This document shows, piece by piece, positions 1 through 10,988 of a stretch of 41,637 nt of DNA. The translations under genes were made by a program, and so were the position numbers. This DNA comes from Dimargaris cristalligena (taxonomy: Eukaryota > Kickxellomycota > Dimargaritomycetes > Dimargaritales > Dimargaritaceae). The DNA lies in contig JANBQC010000178.1 of the NCBI GenBank assembly GCA_027576995.1, forward strand, positions 5,113-46,749. Reading direction: 5' to 3'. The notes beneath the pieces were generated by a model that searched no databases, was not told where the DNA came from, and saw only the letters and a program-made list of their open reading frames with translations. Position 1 is the first letter of the stretch; every line of letters starts with the position of its first letter.

Positions 1-536
1 ACTGCCTGGCCAACCACCCACCACCTGCCCAGTGCCCCCCCCACCCCCCACCTAAGTCCGCCCCGGCGCCGCCCGGCCCCCCCCCATGAACGGTCGCCAT
101 CAAGTGCGAGATTGTGGTATTCCCCTGGGGCATAGCTGGCATCGAGGGATCTTTGGTTTTGCAGCCCATAGTGTTGAAACCGATAATTAGGGGAGCTCCC
201 CATGACTGGGGGAGAAAGGGAGTTGTGGCTGCCGAGATCCGCTCTCTGGGCTAATATTGGGGACGGCGAAGGCCTTAGGCCGGAGGATTCCGGCTGGGCG
301 GCCAGAGAAGGGACAGAGTCCTGTAGGGACGTGGTGGTTTGAATCAGGACATTAAACCCCGGGTTCACCTGGGATACCTTGATGGTTTTGAGGGTTGATT
401 TGTAGGCTGGACTATAGTGACAGGGGGTGTTCTTTCGGATGCACCCGGCGCATGGCCGCTGATTATCGCATTTGATCTTCTTTTCGGTACAGCGGTCACA
501 GGCGCGCCGAAGTTTGGGAGGCTTGTTTTGGGCCAT
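1..536 (-). CDS. Zn(II)2Cys6 fungal transcription factor, N-terminal part (runs off left edge)
   Basis: The minus-strand frame from the ATG at 536 stays open to base 1. Residues 13-39 carry a perfect binuclear zinc cluster: CDRC, KIKC, then a third pair CAGC and a final C39, spaced C-x2-C-x6-C-x5-C-x2-C-x6-C (Cys13, 16, 23, 29, 32, 39). Basic residues precede and fill the cluster (KLRR before Cys13, EKKIK between Cys16 and Cys23), as in the Gal4 family, which binds CGG-containing DNA in the nucleus. After the cluster the protein is Ser/Pro/Gln-rich. The middle-homology domain expected in full-length members (usually 600-900 residues) would lie outside the window. The first ~95 bases are poly-C/G runs at the contig end, and the last ~30 visible residues are Gly/Trp/Arg-rich and probably frame-damaged. 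Target genes cannot be inferred. Confidence 0.85.
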   Translation of the reverse strand, partial: MAQNKPPKLRRACDRCTEKKIKCDNQRPCAGCIRKNTPCHYSPAYKSTLKTIKVSQVNPGFNVLIQTTTSLQDSVPSLAAQPESSGLRPSPSPILAQRADLGSHNSLSPPVMGSSPNYRFQHYGLQNQRSLDASYAPGEYHNLALDGDRSWGGAGRRRGGLRWGVGGALGRWWVVGQA

Positions 537-3500
537 TTGACCAATGGACCTCCTAGGCAGTAGGCAATATACCACGGGGACCAGCAGTGGTCGTAAACAG
601 AGGTGTGTTCTGTATGGGCTGCGCCAGTTAGAAAAAGTGGGACTCTACTCGACCAGTAGAGAGGGGTGAGGCGTGCCTCAACGGTTGGGGCGCGTAAAGG
701 AAGGGCAAAGAAGGAGATGGACTGAGCAGAAGGGTTGGCGAGTATGCGCCAAGAAAGACTCGCCAATGAGGCAATGGGTGATGGGATCGAGAAGGGATCA
801 CTGCTACCAAACTGAGGTTAGCCAGTGTCTCGCAGTTAGTCAAGGTAGATGGTGCGACCTTAAAGTCTGGCTAGGTCGTAATAGTATTTTCCGGCAATGA
901 GTAAGTGAGGAAGGGTAATACACGAGCGGTGGAACTAAGTAGAGTTGACTCGATTAAACGGCACTGGATATCAATGTATGCTCAGTTTTAGAAAAAGGGG
1001 GGGATCTCGCACAACCGAGGTGAAATAATGGTATATATCAATATTATAATCCAAAGAGTTGAGAGAGTGCAAGAGGAGGGCTTCGGACACTTTAAGGAGG
1101 AACGATAGATAGATAGATAGAAATATATATATATATATAGGGAGAATCAATGTATTTAAAAGAGCCAGACCCGGTAAACAAGAGTAAATGTGAATCTATG
1201 CGCATATATCCTAGATATATAAAAAATAGGCAGAGAAAGGGAAGTGCTATCCAGGCATCGCATTGGCCCGTTTGTTGGATTTTGAAACTGATATTGTTAA
1301 TAATATAGGAATGAGAGGCTGTTACGAATAAAATAATGCCAACTCACGCTGTCAAAGCGACAATCCCATTAGAGAATGGCGCACACACTGCTCACATGTA
1401 CGTAGAGGTATTATATAGGTATTGTAAAATCGAATAAGTACCCAACCAAGGGTATGGATAGTAAAAGCGAAAAGCCGATTCCATTATTCAGGGCCTTGGG
1501 GGCGTATTTATAACCCGATAGAGGCTTGCCAGGAACAGCCGCGCGACCCATGGCGATCATGGTCGCTGGTGTATAGATATGGATATGGCTAGGGATGGCC
1601 GCCCTATCAGGTTGGAGTGGAGGAGGAGGGGGTGAGAGGGAGAGTAATAAATAATAGGAGAAGAGTGTGGGGGAGGACCGAGGTATAATGCTATGGCGGA
1701 TAATAAAGGAAAGGAACTTCCGTGAGAATAGGGCCAACCAGAGGAGAAACAGTTATAGACAGCAACAGCTGTGGTATTCAATATCATGCCTAAGTTGACA
1801 GTCAGTGAACGAGAAGGACGGATGAAAGAAACGGCGATCCCGACAACGCAGGCTGCCACCAAATCACGGCGTGTTTCAGGCCAATGACAGATATATATTA
1901 TAGGGGCGCGTGAATCGTGTGGTATGGCCTGGCGAATGGTCCCCAAGGTAGAGAGGACGGGCGGAACCACCCCCTGGCAATGGCTTCAAAGAACCGGGCA
2001 AATGGTCCAGAATGATTGGGCCGCCTTGCGGGACGCACCGCAAATTAACTGCCGAGTTACCCGGCTCGGGAATTGTCCTGGATCAATCACCTTCGACATA
2101 CAACCCTCCCACTCTCCATCACCCGCCTTGCCCCATTACTAGATTATAAACTATTTGGCAGCAGCTTGAGCTGGGCCATTTTTAGCGTGTGAGGGGGACT
2201 CTCAGCCCGTTGCCTATACATCATGGGTGAATGACAGGGGATCGACCTACGCCTTCTTCCCCTCTATCCCAAGACTAATATGTATAAATATAGTCCCGCA
2301 AATGTCGCCTGCCAGGTTCACTCCCCTCCACTGCCATTTGTCATTCGCTTTGCGGCTCATTAATGATGCCCCCTTCTCACTGTCCATCCCAACTCCACTG
2401 ACATTAGTCTTGATTTCACCCCGAACGTGAAATGGTTTGATGTCAACTGACTACAAGAGCATCGCGGCTGCTGTATTTCAGACTACTATGGTCCACAGTC
2501 GGTGGTGGGTGGGGTGTATCTTTCCTACTCGCCCTACTTACCCCTCGGTTATTGACTCCAGTTTTTGAATACATACAAATATAGGGGGGAAAAATAGCTG
2601 CTTCGGCCGGCCTAATGTATACTTGCCTGCCAACCCAATGGAAGAGTCACTTCATACTGTTTTTTTGCCATGAAACGTTTTAACACCTAGGCCCAGGTTC
2701 TAGTTAATTACCTGTACCTGATACAGAATACCGATATTGCCCTTATCCCAAAAGGGGCAAAGTCGGCGTGGCATCCATCGCAGCACCCAGGATGCACAAA
2801 GGGATGGGAGTACTATCCCCCATACCACTAAGATGGAATCTACATTTGACCATATCCCAAAGGTCAGCGTGTCGATCATAACCATACCTGGTACGCGAAC
2901 GTTTAAAACCATGTTTAGGCTGAGAGGGAAATACACTGGTGACGGGTCGGTCAATAGGGGCTAGTGGAGTAGGGGGGCGGTTCATTGAACTCCATGGAGA
3001 TAATGACAGGTGCTATGCCTTATGGAAACGGTCATTTGGCCCTGGAAATCTACGATAGCACCTTGTCCAGGCCCAGGTTTACTGGAATTGGACCATACGT
3101 CAGTAGTGTGATATTTCGGCCAGCCGAAATTGGCGGCCACGTTTGGTTAAATGCAATCATAAAGTTGTGACCCTATAATATATTTTTATATTTATTTAGT
3201 GGTTTAACGACCGAGTCGCATCCATGCTTGCCCGACTGGGCATTATTGCTGTATGTGAACAATGCCAAGAGCGATTACTAACCCTCTGTCCATAGTGGGG
3301 GTTGTTCTAACACCTAAACCCAAGACAATGAATGGTAGACCAGATGCCGGATGTTGGGCATAAAAATTGGAAACCTCCGTGTTTCATCCTCCATTTGGAT
3401 GATCGGCCAGCTATCCACTTGCTTGGTTTTCGGTTGAGAATCAATACCAGTTCGTTGGATGCAAATCTCACTTCGGCCCCAGCCTCCGTTTCTATAGAGA

Positions 3501-5244
3501 AACATAATACCTCTAAAGTAAAATATAGTCTAGCAAAGTGCAGCCAGGGGTAAGCGGTGATTGGAAGATATTCGCATTTATCTCGGCACCAGTTCATATA
3601 CTGGCGCTCCTTTGCACTCGTTTCCGTTTTTGATATTATGACAGGCTTTTTTTTTGTTCTTTGCATTTTAACCCAAGCCAGACTTGGTCTAGACTGTGGG
3701 TCGGACAGTGGAATAGATTAGTATCCATGTTTGCAGTGATATTATGAGTCGGTTAGCAATGGGGGGAAGGCAATCCAATTCGGGGTTCGGTGCCCCCCTC
3801 TCTTTTCTCGTTGGTAGGTTCCTGGCACAATGTTTAGCCGGCACCATACCCCCCCTCCCTCGCCCAATTAAAAATAGATTGCCCCGCCTTCTTGCCAACT
3901 TGCCCGGATGTGAGGCCTATGATCGACCTTGATTGGCCTCAGAATCCCGGCCTTACACTGAACAGCGGACGATAGATATATTAACCATTCGTTGGCTTCC
4001 ACAATAGCAACTATCGTCGCCATTAGATCGCTGCGGAGGTCATGGGTGAGGGGAGCAGTGATGACAACGGGCCTACGTTTATCCTAATGGGGAAATGTTT
4101 CGGCACTTCACTCATCCCCCCACCACCACCACTGTATGTCTTAGGTGTGGGGGGGGGGCAATCAACAAAATGCACATGAGGGGGTGTGGTGAAGGCCGGA
4201 CAGGCTATTATTGAATCCCCCGAGTTTCCCCCACAAACCCACGCTTACAAAATCACCCAGATCAGCCTGCTATCCACTCAGTAGGTTTGTAGCACATTCG
4301 AAAGAGAAAAACGATCCTGTAGATCCCTTTTTCCCGCCAATTAGCAAGGACGACCACAGGTCCATAATGCCAGTGTTGCATTTGAGGCATTTAATGGCAC
4401 CAATAAGGACACTACCTCAACCACGAAATACTTTTACGCAGTTAACTGTACTATCAACTTGAGAGAGAGTAGCCCAGTTCAACTACATGATCCCAATAAA
4501 TGATGTGGTGCCCAATTCGAGTTTAATTGGCCCCAGCGACTCGTTGAAAGAGGCTTTCTTGCAAAGTGGAAACTAGGGAGTTGTTAGGGGGTCCTATCTC
4601 CTTATCAAAACAAGACGCATTATCATCCTCCCAGGCATATACGCCCCTCCCCCCAATTCTAACCTGTCAAATAATATCGAGATATAACAATTACGCGGTT
4701 TTATTTTAATTATCTGAGGTCACATAACTATTTATGGAATTTAGTGGATTGTTGGTCTTTACCACCCACCTCCCTTGGTGTATGTCAGGCCGGTTTTTAA
4801 AGCATTGGTTTGAGAACAACCATTGAGTTGGATCACTATTAATATATGAACATAAAACAATATGTATACTAGCTCACCGCTGGTATCTACAATAGGTACC
4901 AAATGGGGCCCACTTGCTCAATAAACCTTGTATCCAGATACATTGGGTTTAGGTACTTTAATAATAGTAGTGTAGTACCAGGACCCGGGTGGCTGGGAGG
5001 ATTCGATGGGTTCCTGCGTGTTGAGGATAATCGGATCTGAACAGAGTACCAACCCCAAAACACTGGCCCCTCGGGGATAGAGGAGGGTAAGACGAAGTCA
5101 ATGGTCATTAATCAGTCTCCTGCGGGAAGATAGAAAAGCGATAGAAATAACGGAAGTCGCCGATCTTAATATGTGACAAATCGTTTATAAAAGAGATCGA
5201 ATAGAACTGTAGAGTCGAATTAATAATAACGAACTCGGGGCATC
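537..5244. other. AT-rich intergenic DNA, no supported gene
   Basis: About 4.7 kb without a gene I can support. Short open frames occur on both strands (for example 2994-3170 plus, 4887-5108 minus). None has a signal peptide, recognisable motif, convincing start context or partner exons. Small features seen are a short alternating TA tract near 1125-1138, a 7-bp stem hairpin at 3112-3129 (ATTTCGG/CCGAAAT) and several poly-C/G runs. A decayed repeat or unrecognised rapidly evolving exons cannot be excluded. Confidence 0.5.
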
Positions 5245-5670
5245 TTGGTTGCTTTTGTCTTCACCCTCGCAGATCCCTTCTTAGATTTATAAACAGGCTA
5301 GTACTCGAAAGAAATGTATTCAAACCCAATTTACACAATAACAAATTAGAATACTGGAGTGTAAATAGCTCCAACTAATCGGAACCAAATTCGGGATTGT
5401 AGTTAAACTCGTACTCGGGGATATGCTCTTCATTTTGGCAAAACAAACAGCGTACTTAACTACGCCAGATGGTAGAACTGGGAGGAAAAACACTGGAGGT
5501 GTCTACGCGGTCACTAGCGAAGGTCCTTCATCAGTATGGCCTCTACTATCGCTCTATATTTCGTTTTCGGCGGTTTACTTTCCACCCTCAGGCTCAGAGG
5601 TGCCGGAATAATGCTTTGCCGTAACGATGACAACGCCTCGGTTCTAACGATACGAATAATTATGGAAATG
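5245..5670 (-). pseudogene. Degenerate gene relic, copy 1 (ends PEYEFNYNPEFGSD)
   Basis: This block is homologous to 16366-16790 over its whole length. Read on the minus strand, both copies end in the same C-terminal peptide. Here it is IPEYEFNYNPEFGSD followed by TAG at about 5380; the other copy has NPEYDKYNPEFGSD then TAG. An FCQ/CFCQ stretch lies just before it in both. Shared GTAAACC and CTCCCAG words farther upstream look like the ends of a conserved intron. The frames before and between are broken by stops in both copies, including a TAA at the same place, so neither encodes an intact protein. The parent family is not recognised. The homology extends into the 3' flank (TTATAAA and the block 5255-5300), so a whole gene unit was duplicated, not just coding sequence. 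Confidence 0.55.
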
Positions 5671-7016
5671 GCCGTACATGTCACGCTTGATAATCAGCAG
5701 AATTAAACCCGACTAGTATATGCGGACTAGGCGCCACTATCACCCAGTTCCTTTAACTAGGCGTGGGATTTCCACCTTGTTGAATAATCACCTTCCTTCA
5801 GCCATTCCTACCACTTGCTTCATCCATTCTATATATCATATTCATTGTATCTGGCTTATTTTATAAACCTTCAATTATATAATCTAGTAGCATCTTCCAG
5901 TATGCTCTGTGATAATTCACCGCCTTTAACATTAGCTTGCTCGACTATATAAAGCCAAGCCATTTCCTATAGTCGATTCGCCAATTAATTAGCGTTAATT
6001 CTATACCCCTTTTTATTAGTAATCCCGACCTATCAATATCTACCTTATCTGTTATCTATAAAGCACCCTTCGGATGATCAGTTTGTGTGTTTGTTCCTAT
6101 TACTCGTCCTAGACATAAGCGGTTTAGTCGCTACTTGGAGCAATGCCTACGACAGTAGACGATAAAGTCACTGAAAAATAGACTTTACCCAATCCTGTAC
6201 TTCACAGAAATACAGGTGCAATCTCAGTCTACACTTATTTAACAGGGACGGGGGATAGCAGGCATAGGAATAACAATAAATATTATTATTGCGCACTTAT
6301 TATTGACATGGTGGCTATATTAGGGTTTACTAGATACAAGTGAGGGGAATATAAGCTAAGGAATTAACCACTGGTCGCGGACTGGTGTATCTATTATTAG
6401 TTCTAGGGCGAGCTTCTAGTACCACATATAGATGTCACTGTTGTCTGCACAACAATTTATTACCTAGTTTTCGATATATAATGAAGGGGGACCAGTAAAC
6501 TAGTCACTATAGTTGTTGGAGACTACCTTATCCCGAGTGCGGAACACTCTCTCCTCATGTATCATACGCACACTGCTCTCTAATTGACTGGAATGCCTCT
6601 AATAAATATTATCGCAAAAATCTAAACTACTCTTTGTAGTTCTTTCCATCCTCGATTTATTTGAAATAAAAGCGCTATTTTATCTCTCGGATTAACATCA
6701 ACTAAAGAACCTGGGGGTATACCAACACCCATAACCTGCTTCTACTCTTTGAACTTCTGCTATTACTAATTATCTGTGCCTTAGCCCCCCCCCCATCACC
6801 ACACACATACACGTACACATAATTTCTAAGCCGAGAACACTAACTTTTTTGGGCCGTAGTTTCCCCTTCATGGAATAGTTCAATAAAAGAGCATCAACCA
6901 CAATCCCCTCAAGCCGGGCGTTTCGTGGTGGCACCAGGGTCCACTTGTTTACTTACATGTCGGTTTTTCGTTCTCGGCAGGGCTTATGACGTGAATGCAA
7001 GTAAAATAGCGGCAAC
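5671..7016. other. AT-rich intergenic DNA
   Basis: No open frame of note on either strand and no recognisable RNA gene. The sequence is about two-thirds A+T, with microsatellite-like TATT/ATTATT patches near 6280-6310. It lies between the relic copy and the palindrome. Confidence 0.5.
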
Positions 7017-7300
7017 ATATGGGAGTAGTTCAACAAGGCTGTATAACGAAAAATCCATTTGATGAGGCAAATACGACTGGTTGAAAATAAACATCCCACC
7101 GATTTTCCCATACACATATTGGTTAAAACCCTATACAACCAAGCTGAACTTCACCCATATGGAAGAAATTCAAACCAGCTGTATAAGGTTTTACATAATA
7201 TGTGTATGGACGAATATATTTGACAACAGCTTTTAACCAGTAATATTGGCCTCATTCAATGGATTTTTCGTTATACAGCCGGATTGAACTTCTCCCATAT
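7017..7300. repeat. 284-bp nested palindrome (foldback element)
   Basis: The two 142-base halves are inverted copies that align without any insertion or deletion about a centre between 7158 and 7159, inside CCATATGG (7155-7162). By hand count the outer 70 positions pair at 60 of 70, and the whole arm at roughly 104 of 142. Each half also contains an inverted copy of its own outer end: the ATATGGG...GTTCAA...GGCTGTATA unit at 7017-7045 recurs, reversed, at about 7127-7162. One ~40-bp unit is therefore present four times in alternating orientation. There is no coding capacity. This fits a MITE-like foldback element or a long-hairpin RNA locus. No clear target-site duplication was seen. Confidence 0.85.
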
Positions 7301-8781
7301 TCTTGAAACTGGCCACCAAGTCATATAGATGCCAGCATGTGGTAATTCGGCGGCTTTGTGATATTATTTCGTACAAATCCATACAATGAAATGCAATACA
7401 ATAGCTTAGTTTATTTTATGTTTCTATATAACCACTAAGTTTGGAAAAAGCGACCGGGCGAAAGAAGGAAATACAGAGGACGGGTGGAGGGTTCAATATT
7501 AGAAACGAGCACCAGTTGTCCCGGATTTTTGGGCCTGCCGCCGTGCATCGTTTTTTCCTTAGCCGAGTGCAGAGTTCTTTTGCCCTATTTTTGGTATTTA
7601 TATGCCTATTTGGCTCAATTGGCCGCGGCTTCTACTGTCAATGCGCGCGAACGCCCCCCCCCACCCCCCCAAGAAAAATAGAAAACAAAATGGGGGGGAC
7701 ATTGGTTCGACTTAGCTGTACTATACTAGTCCAGGTGGCTGTGCCACCCCAATTGAATGAAAAATTAGAGAGTGATAGGGGTGAGGGATGGAGTAATGGA
7801 GGAGAGAGGCTAAGATAACGGGAAGTGGTTCACTGCCGATGGCTGACAACTCATCGGGAAAGGGAAAGTTCCGAGATATATCGGGGTGAATTAGCTCAAT
7901 GTAAAAAATTTAAAACACCAAGTGTCGGGGTGTTAGATTAATATACACGTCCAAATCGAGTCGATTGAAGCCCTCGTTAAAGCGGTGGTGTACGACTTCC
8001 AGTTGGTTCGGATGAATTTAAGGCAAGAGGCATTACCTCCCAACTATACCTGCAGTATTCCTCGAATTCCCGAATCGGGCCACTAGTTTTTGCCCAATTA
8101 CCTACCACAGCCGTTGCCTTAGTTGGGCCATATCGCTCGCGGGTTTACCATTTTGCTACCCCTACCCCCCATCCCTTAAAAAAAGGACGAACAAGGCGGA
8201 TGTGGTACCCTGAACCTTTTCCCGTCCATCCGAGAATTTCTTGGCGGAGTCTATGGTCGCCACAAACGAGTGTAAAAAAATCGAAAAGAGGTATGAATTC
8301 GTCCATATTCGCGACTTCGGGTTCTTCCGTCCCTCTCACCCTCTCTTAAGATCGCAAAGGGTCAGGTTCCGTTATTTTTATTGGTACAGTTCCCCGTAGA
8401 CTGTGGTCAAGGGCAGTAGGGGAAGCCGCCCTAGACTCCAACAACCCATTTGCACATTACACCCGCGAATGGTGCCAAGACCTATGTTAAGTGCAGTAGC
8501 CGAGCCAGAGTAGGCGAATGCAATGTGCCGCTGGACCATCAGACCACTAGGCGGCGGTGGATGCTGCCTTGTGTCCATTTTTGGATAACCAGAATGCGCC
8601 GGTGTTCCAACTCGAACGTAGTCAAAGGTCAGGCCTACAATTACCTCCAAACGACCCCAAGGCATAGTCACTTGGATTTTAACCCGTATGGAAAAGGTGT
8701 CAATTGTATACATCATATTGTAGTCAAATTTCGAAGGTAAAATACCACGTTCTTCTCCCCTCCCGACTACTCCATTCATTT
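7301..8781. other. Intergenic DNA with unsupported short ORFs
   Basis: Several short frames overlap here (7441-7818 plus, 8145-8306 minus, 8378-8800 minus, 8450-8740 plus). The plus frame at 7441 opens at TTG. The minus frame 8145-8306 (53 residues from its ATG) reads somewhat like protein but has no known motif. The 8378-8800 minus frame would overlap the TATA box of the secreted-peptide gene at 8909. I do not call any of these genes. Confidence 0.4.
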
Positions 8782-8790
8782 CATATAAGT
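8782..8790 (+). promoter_or_regulatory. TATA box of the secreted glycine-zipper peptide gene
   Basis: CATATAAGT lies about 120 bases upstream of the ATG at 8909. The intervening leader is pyrimidine-rich (CCTCACCCTCTCC pattern), as in many strongly expressed fungal genes, and ends in the start context CCACCATGA. Confidence 0.5.
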
Positions 8791-8908
8791 ACCGGACCAT
8801 TCACCCCCCTACCAGCTAACATCATCCCAGCTTCACTACTCGCTCACTCACTAAAGCCAGTCCAACTTAACCTTCCTCGCCCTCACCCTCTCCTGCCTGT
8901 AACCCACC

Positions 8909-9223
8909 ATGAAGCTCCTGTCCGCCCTTGCCCTCACCCTGGCCACCATCGGTACCCTGAACATGGCTCACGCTAACCCCGCCACCACCGAGGACCATGC
9001 CAGTCACCAACCCCATCTGCAGAAGCGCTTCTTCCGCTCCAATGCAGCCAGGTTGGGTGCTATAGTTACCGGTGGCGCCGTGGGCTCATTGGTTGGCCCC
9101 GTTGGTACTGTCGTAGGTGCGGGCGCTGGCCTGTATGTCGCCAAAAAGGGTATCGAAAAGTACCGTGAGAAGAAACAACTCAAGGAAAATGAAAAGGCCG
9201 CGAAGAAGGCTTCCAAAAAATAG
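8909..9223 (+). CDS. Small secreted Kex2-processed glycine-zipper peptide precursor
   Basis: 104 residues, intronless, with start context CCACCATG. Residues 1-22 form a classical signal peptide ending AHA, with probable cleavage before Asn23. A short propeptide (23-40) ends in LQKR, a Kex2-type dibasic site, so the mature chain would begin FFRSN at residue 41. Residues 49-78 form one hydrophobic segment with glycines at 55, 59, 63 and then 66, 70, 74, a repeated G-x3-G glycine-zipper pattern. The tail from 79 is strongly basic (about 12 Lys in 26 residues). There are no cysteines in the mature chain. A glycine zipper next to a cationic tail suggests membrane insertion or self-assembly; that role is inferred. 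I recognise no family. Confidence 0.75.
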   Translation: MKLLSALALTLATIGTLNMAHANPATTEDHASHQPHLQKRFFRSNAARLGAIVTGGAVGSLVGPVGTVVGAGAGLYVAKKGIEKYREKKQLKENEKAAKKASKK

Positions 9224-10988
9224 TAGAATCCTTGTCCGGTAGAACCAACAAGTCAATATATCCACCAAACTACGCTACGGCCTTGGACATTTTGCTATGC
9301 TAAACCTTGATGGCCAGCAGTGGTATTGTATATTCCGTGATATGCCTTTCTTTTGTAAAAATTTCGACCATGGATGCAATTAGCGTTCCTCTCTTTTGAG
9401 CAATTCACCGCAGAACGAAGTTCATCCTTTTATGTTCCAGACTTCCCGCTAAATTAAATAAAAAAATTGGGCAGTTATTGCGGCCTTATAAATCTTAAAA
9501 CATCCGCCTGGCGCATACCAACTTTATTTTATTATTGAATATAGCCAGTCTTTGATGTAGTGAACATGGCTTGCTATACTATAGCATATCCCTCGGAGCA
9601 AGGTATCAGTACAAAGGCAGCATTGGCATGAACTGAATATAAAATGGTTGTTGACGAATCCATTGGGGTTGTATTGGGCTTTTTGTAATTGCTGCCATAT
9701 GCCCCATCCATAAGTCCCCATCTGTATAATCCAGAAGCATAACCAGCTCTGGTGATTATGGCCTATATTCACTACTAATTAGTTAGATTTCTAGGTAGAT
9801 GCTCCTATATGTATGATACTATTACATAGTGTACTGCTCAGCTGCCCGTAGGCAGTACTAGAACCCAGTAGATAGGTACTAATAGGCGTAGGTCCTCCCT
9901 CCTTCAAGGGGGGTTTGTTAACAATGGGAGGAAGTGGTATCCACATACATATATATATATTACTGCTAAAGCACAAATTACTAGCAAGGTATGGGTGAAG
10001 CAATGCAGGGATGTGAACCATTAGTTCCAAGAGGTAGTATGCTGAGGTATTTTTAGAAACCTTAAATAACTGAACATAGGTTATTTATATCAGCCCTCCT
10101 AATCCGGCTTAATCCAGACTCAACAGTTATCCACCCCTATTAGGCCTTATAGTGCCATATTAACCTTCCCATAGTCACCCCCAGTACTATGGGATTACCC
10201 TATATCATATACCCCCCCCTTCTGGACTCTGCCTCTTTACACTAATCATACCAGTGCTGATCTAAAGACTATTCCAGTTACTATCAAAGTCTTCTGGATA
10301 CCTATGGCTGTCCAGTTAGCCTATTTACCTATACCTTAGTCTTAGTAATATCCTCCCCTTAGGACCTCCCTCTGGAGTTATCCCTGCATATATATAACCA
10401 GGTCCTATTAGGACCAGTTAGATTCCTTGGTTTATTCTTACCCCTTAGTTTGCCCCTAATAAAATCTATATTTGCTTACTCCCTCCTGTACTGACTAGTA
10501 AGTGTACCTGCTACATGTCCCTTGTATATTATTATGCTTAGCCTTAATTAGTTAGTACCTGCACCCCATACCTGATACTAGTAGCCTACTTAGCTGAGCA
10601 AGCCCTACTTATTGTTAGAAGCCTATCCCCAGGACTCTTAATAGACTAAGAGTGGTTAACCCAGGTAATAGTGAAAGTGGAGAATAAAATGTTAAGTAGT
10701 AAGGGGAAATGGCAATTATTTGGGTAGATAGATAAGTGAACTGTGTTGGGGCTTGGTAAGATTCAAAGGCATATCTGTGGGCACTCTGGACGTGAAGACA
10801 AAACCAATCACAGATTGGTAGAAATGGCTGCACAGCGGCATATGGCATCTGACCTATAACATAGACCAGTTATGAAGATACATCAATTTATAAATTTAAG
10901 TGAGAAACGGCCACAATTGAAAATCAAAAACAGAATTACTCAGCCCCGAGCCATAGCAGCCGCAATTCCACAAATTAGGAATGTGAAG
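9224..10988. other. Intergenic, CpG-depleted TA-rich block (9540-10790)
   Basis: No gene is supported. From 10021 to 10740 I find a single CpG (in AATCCGG near 10105) although the stretch is rich in C and not poor in G. CTA, TAG and TAC words are very frequent. The flanking genes contain CpG at ordinary density. This pattern is expected of DNA that was methylated or RIP-mutated for a long time, usually an old transposon, but no transposase or reverse-transcriptase remnant was readable. Confidence 0.6.
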
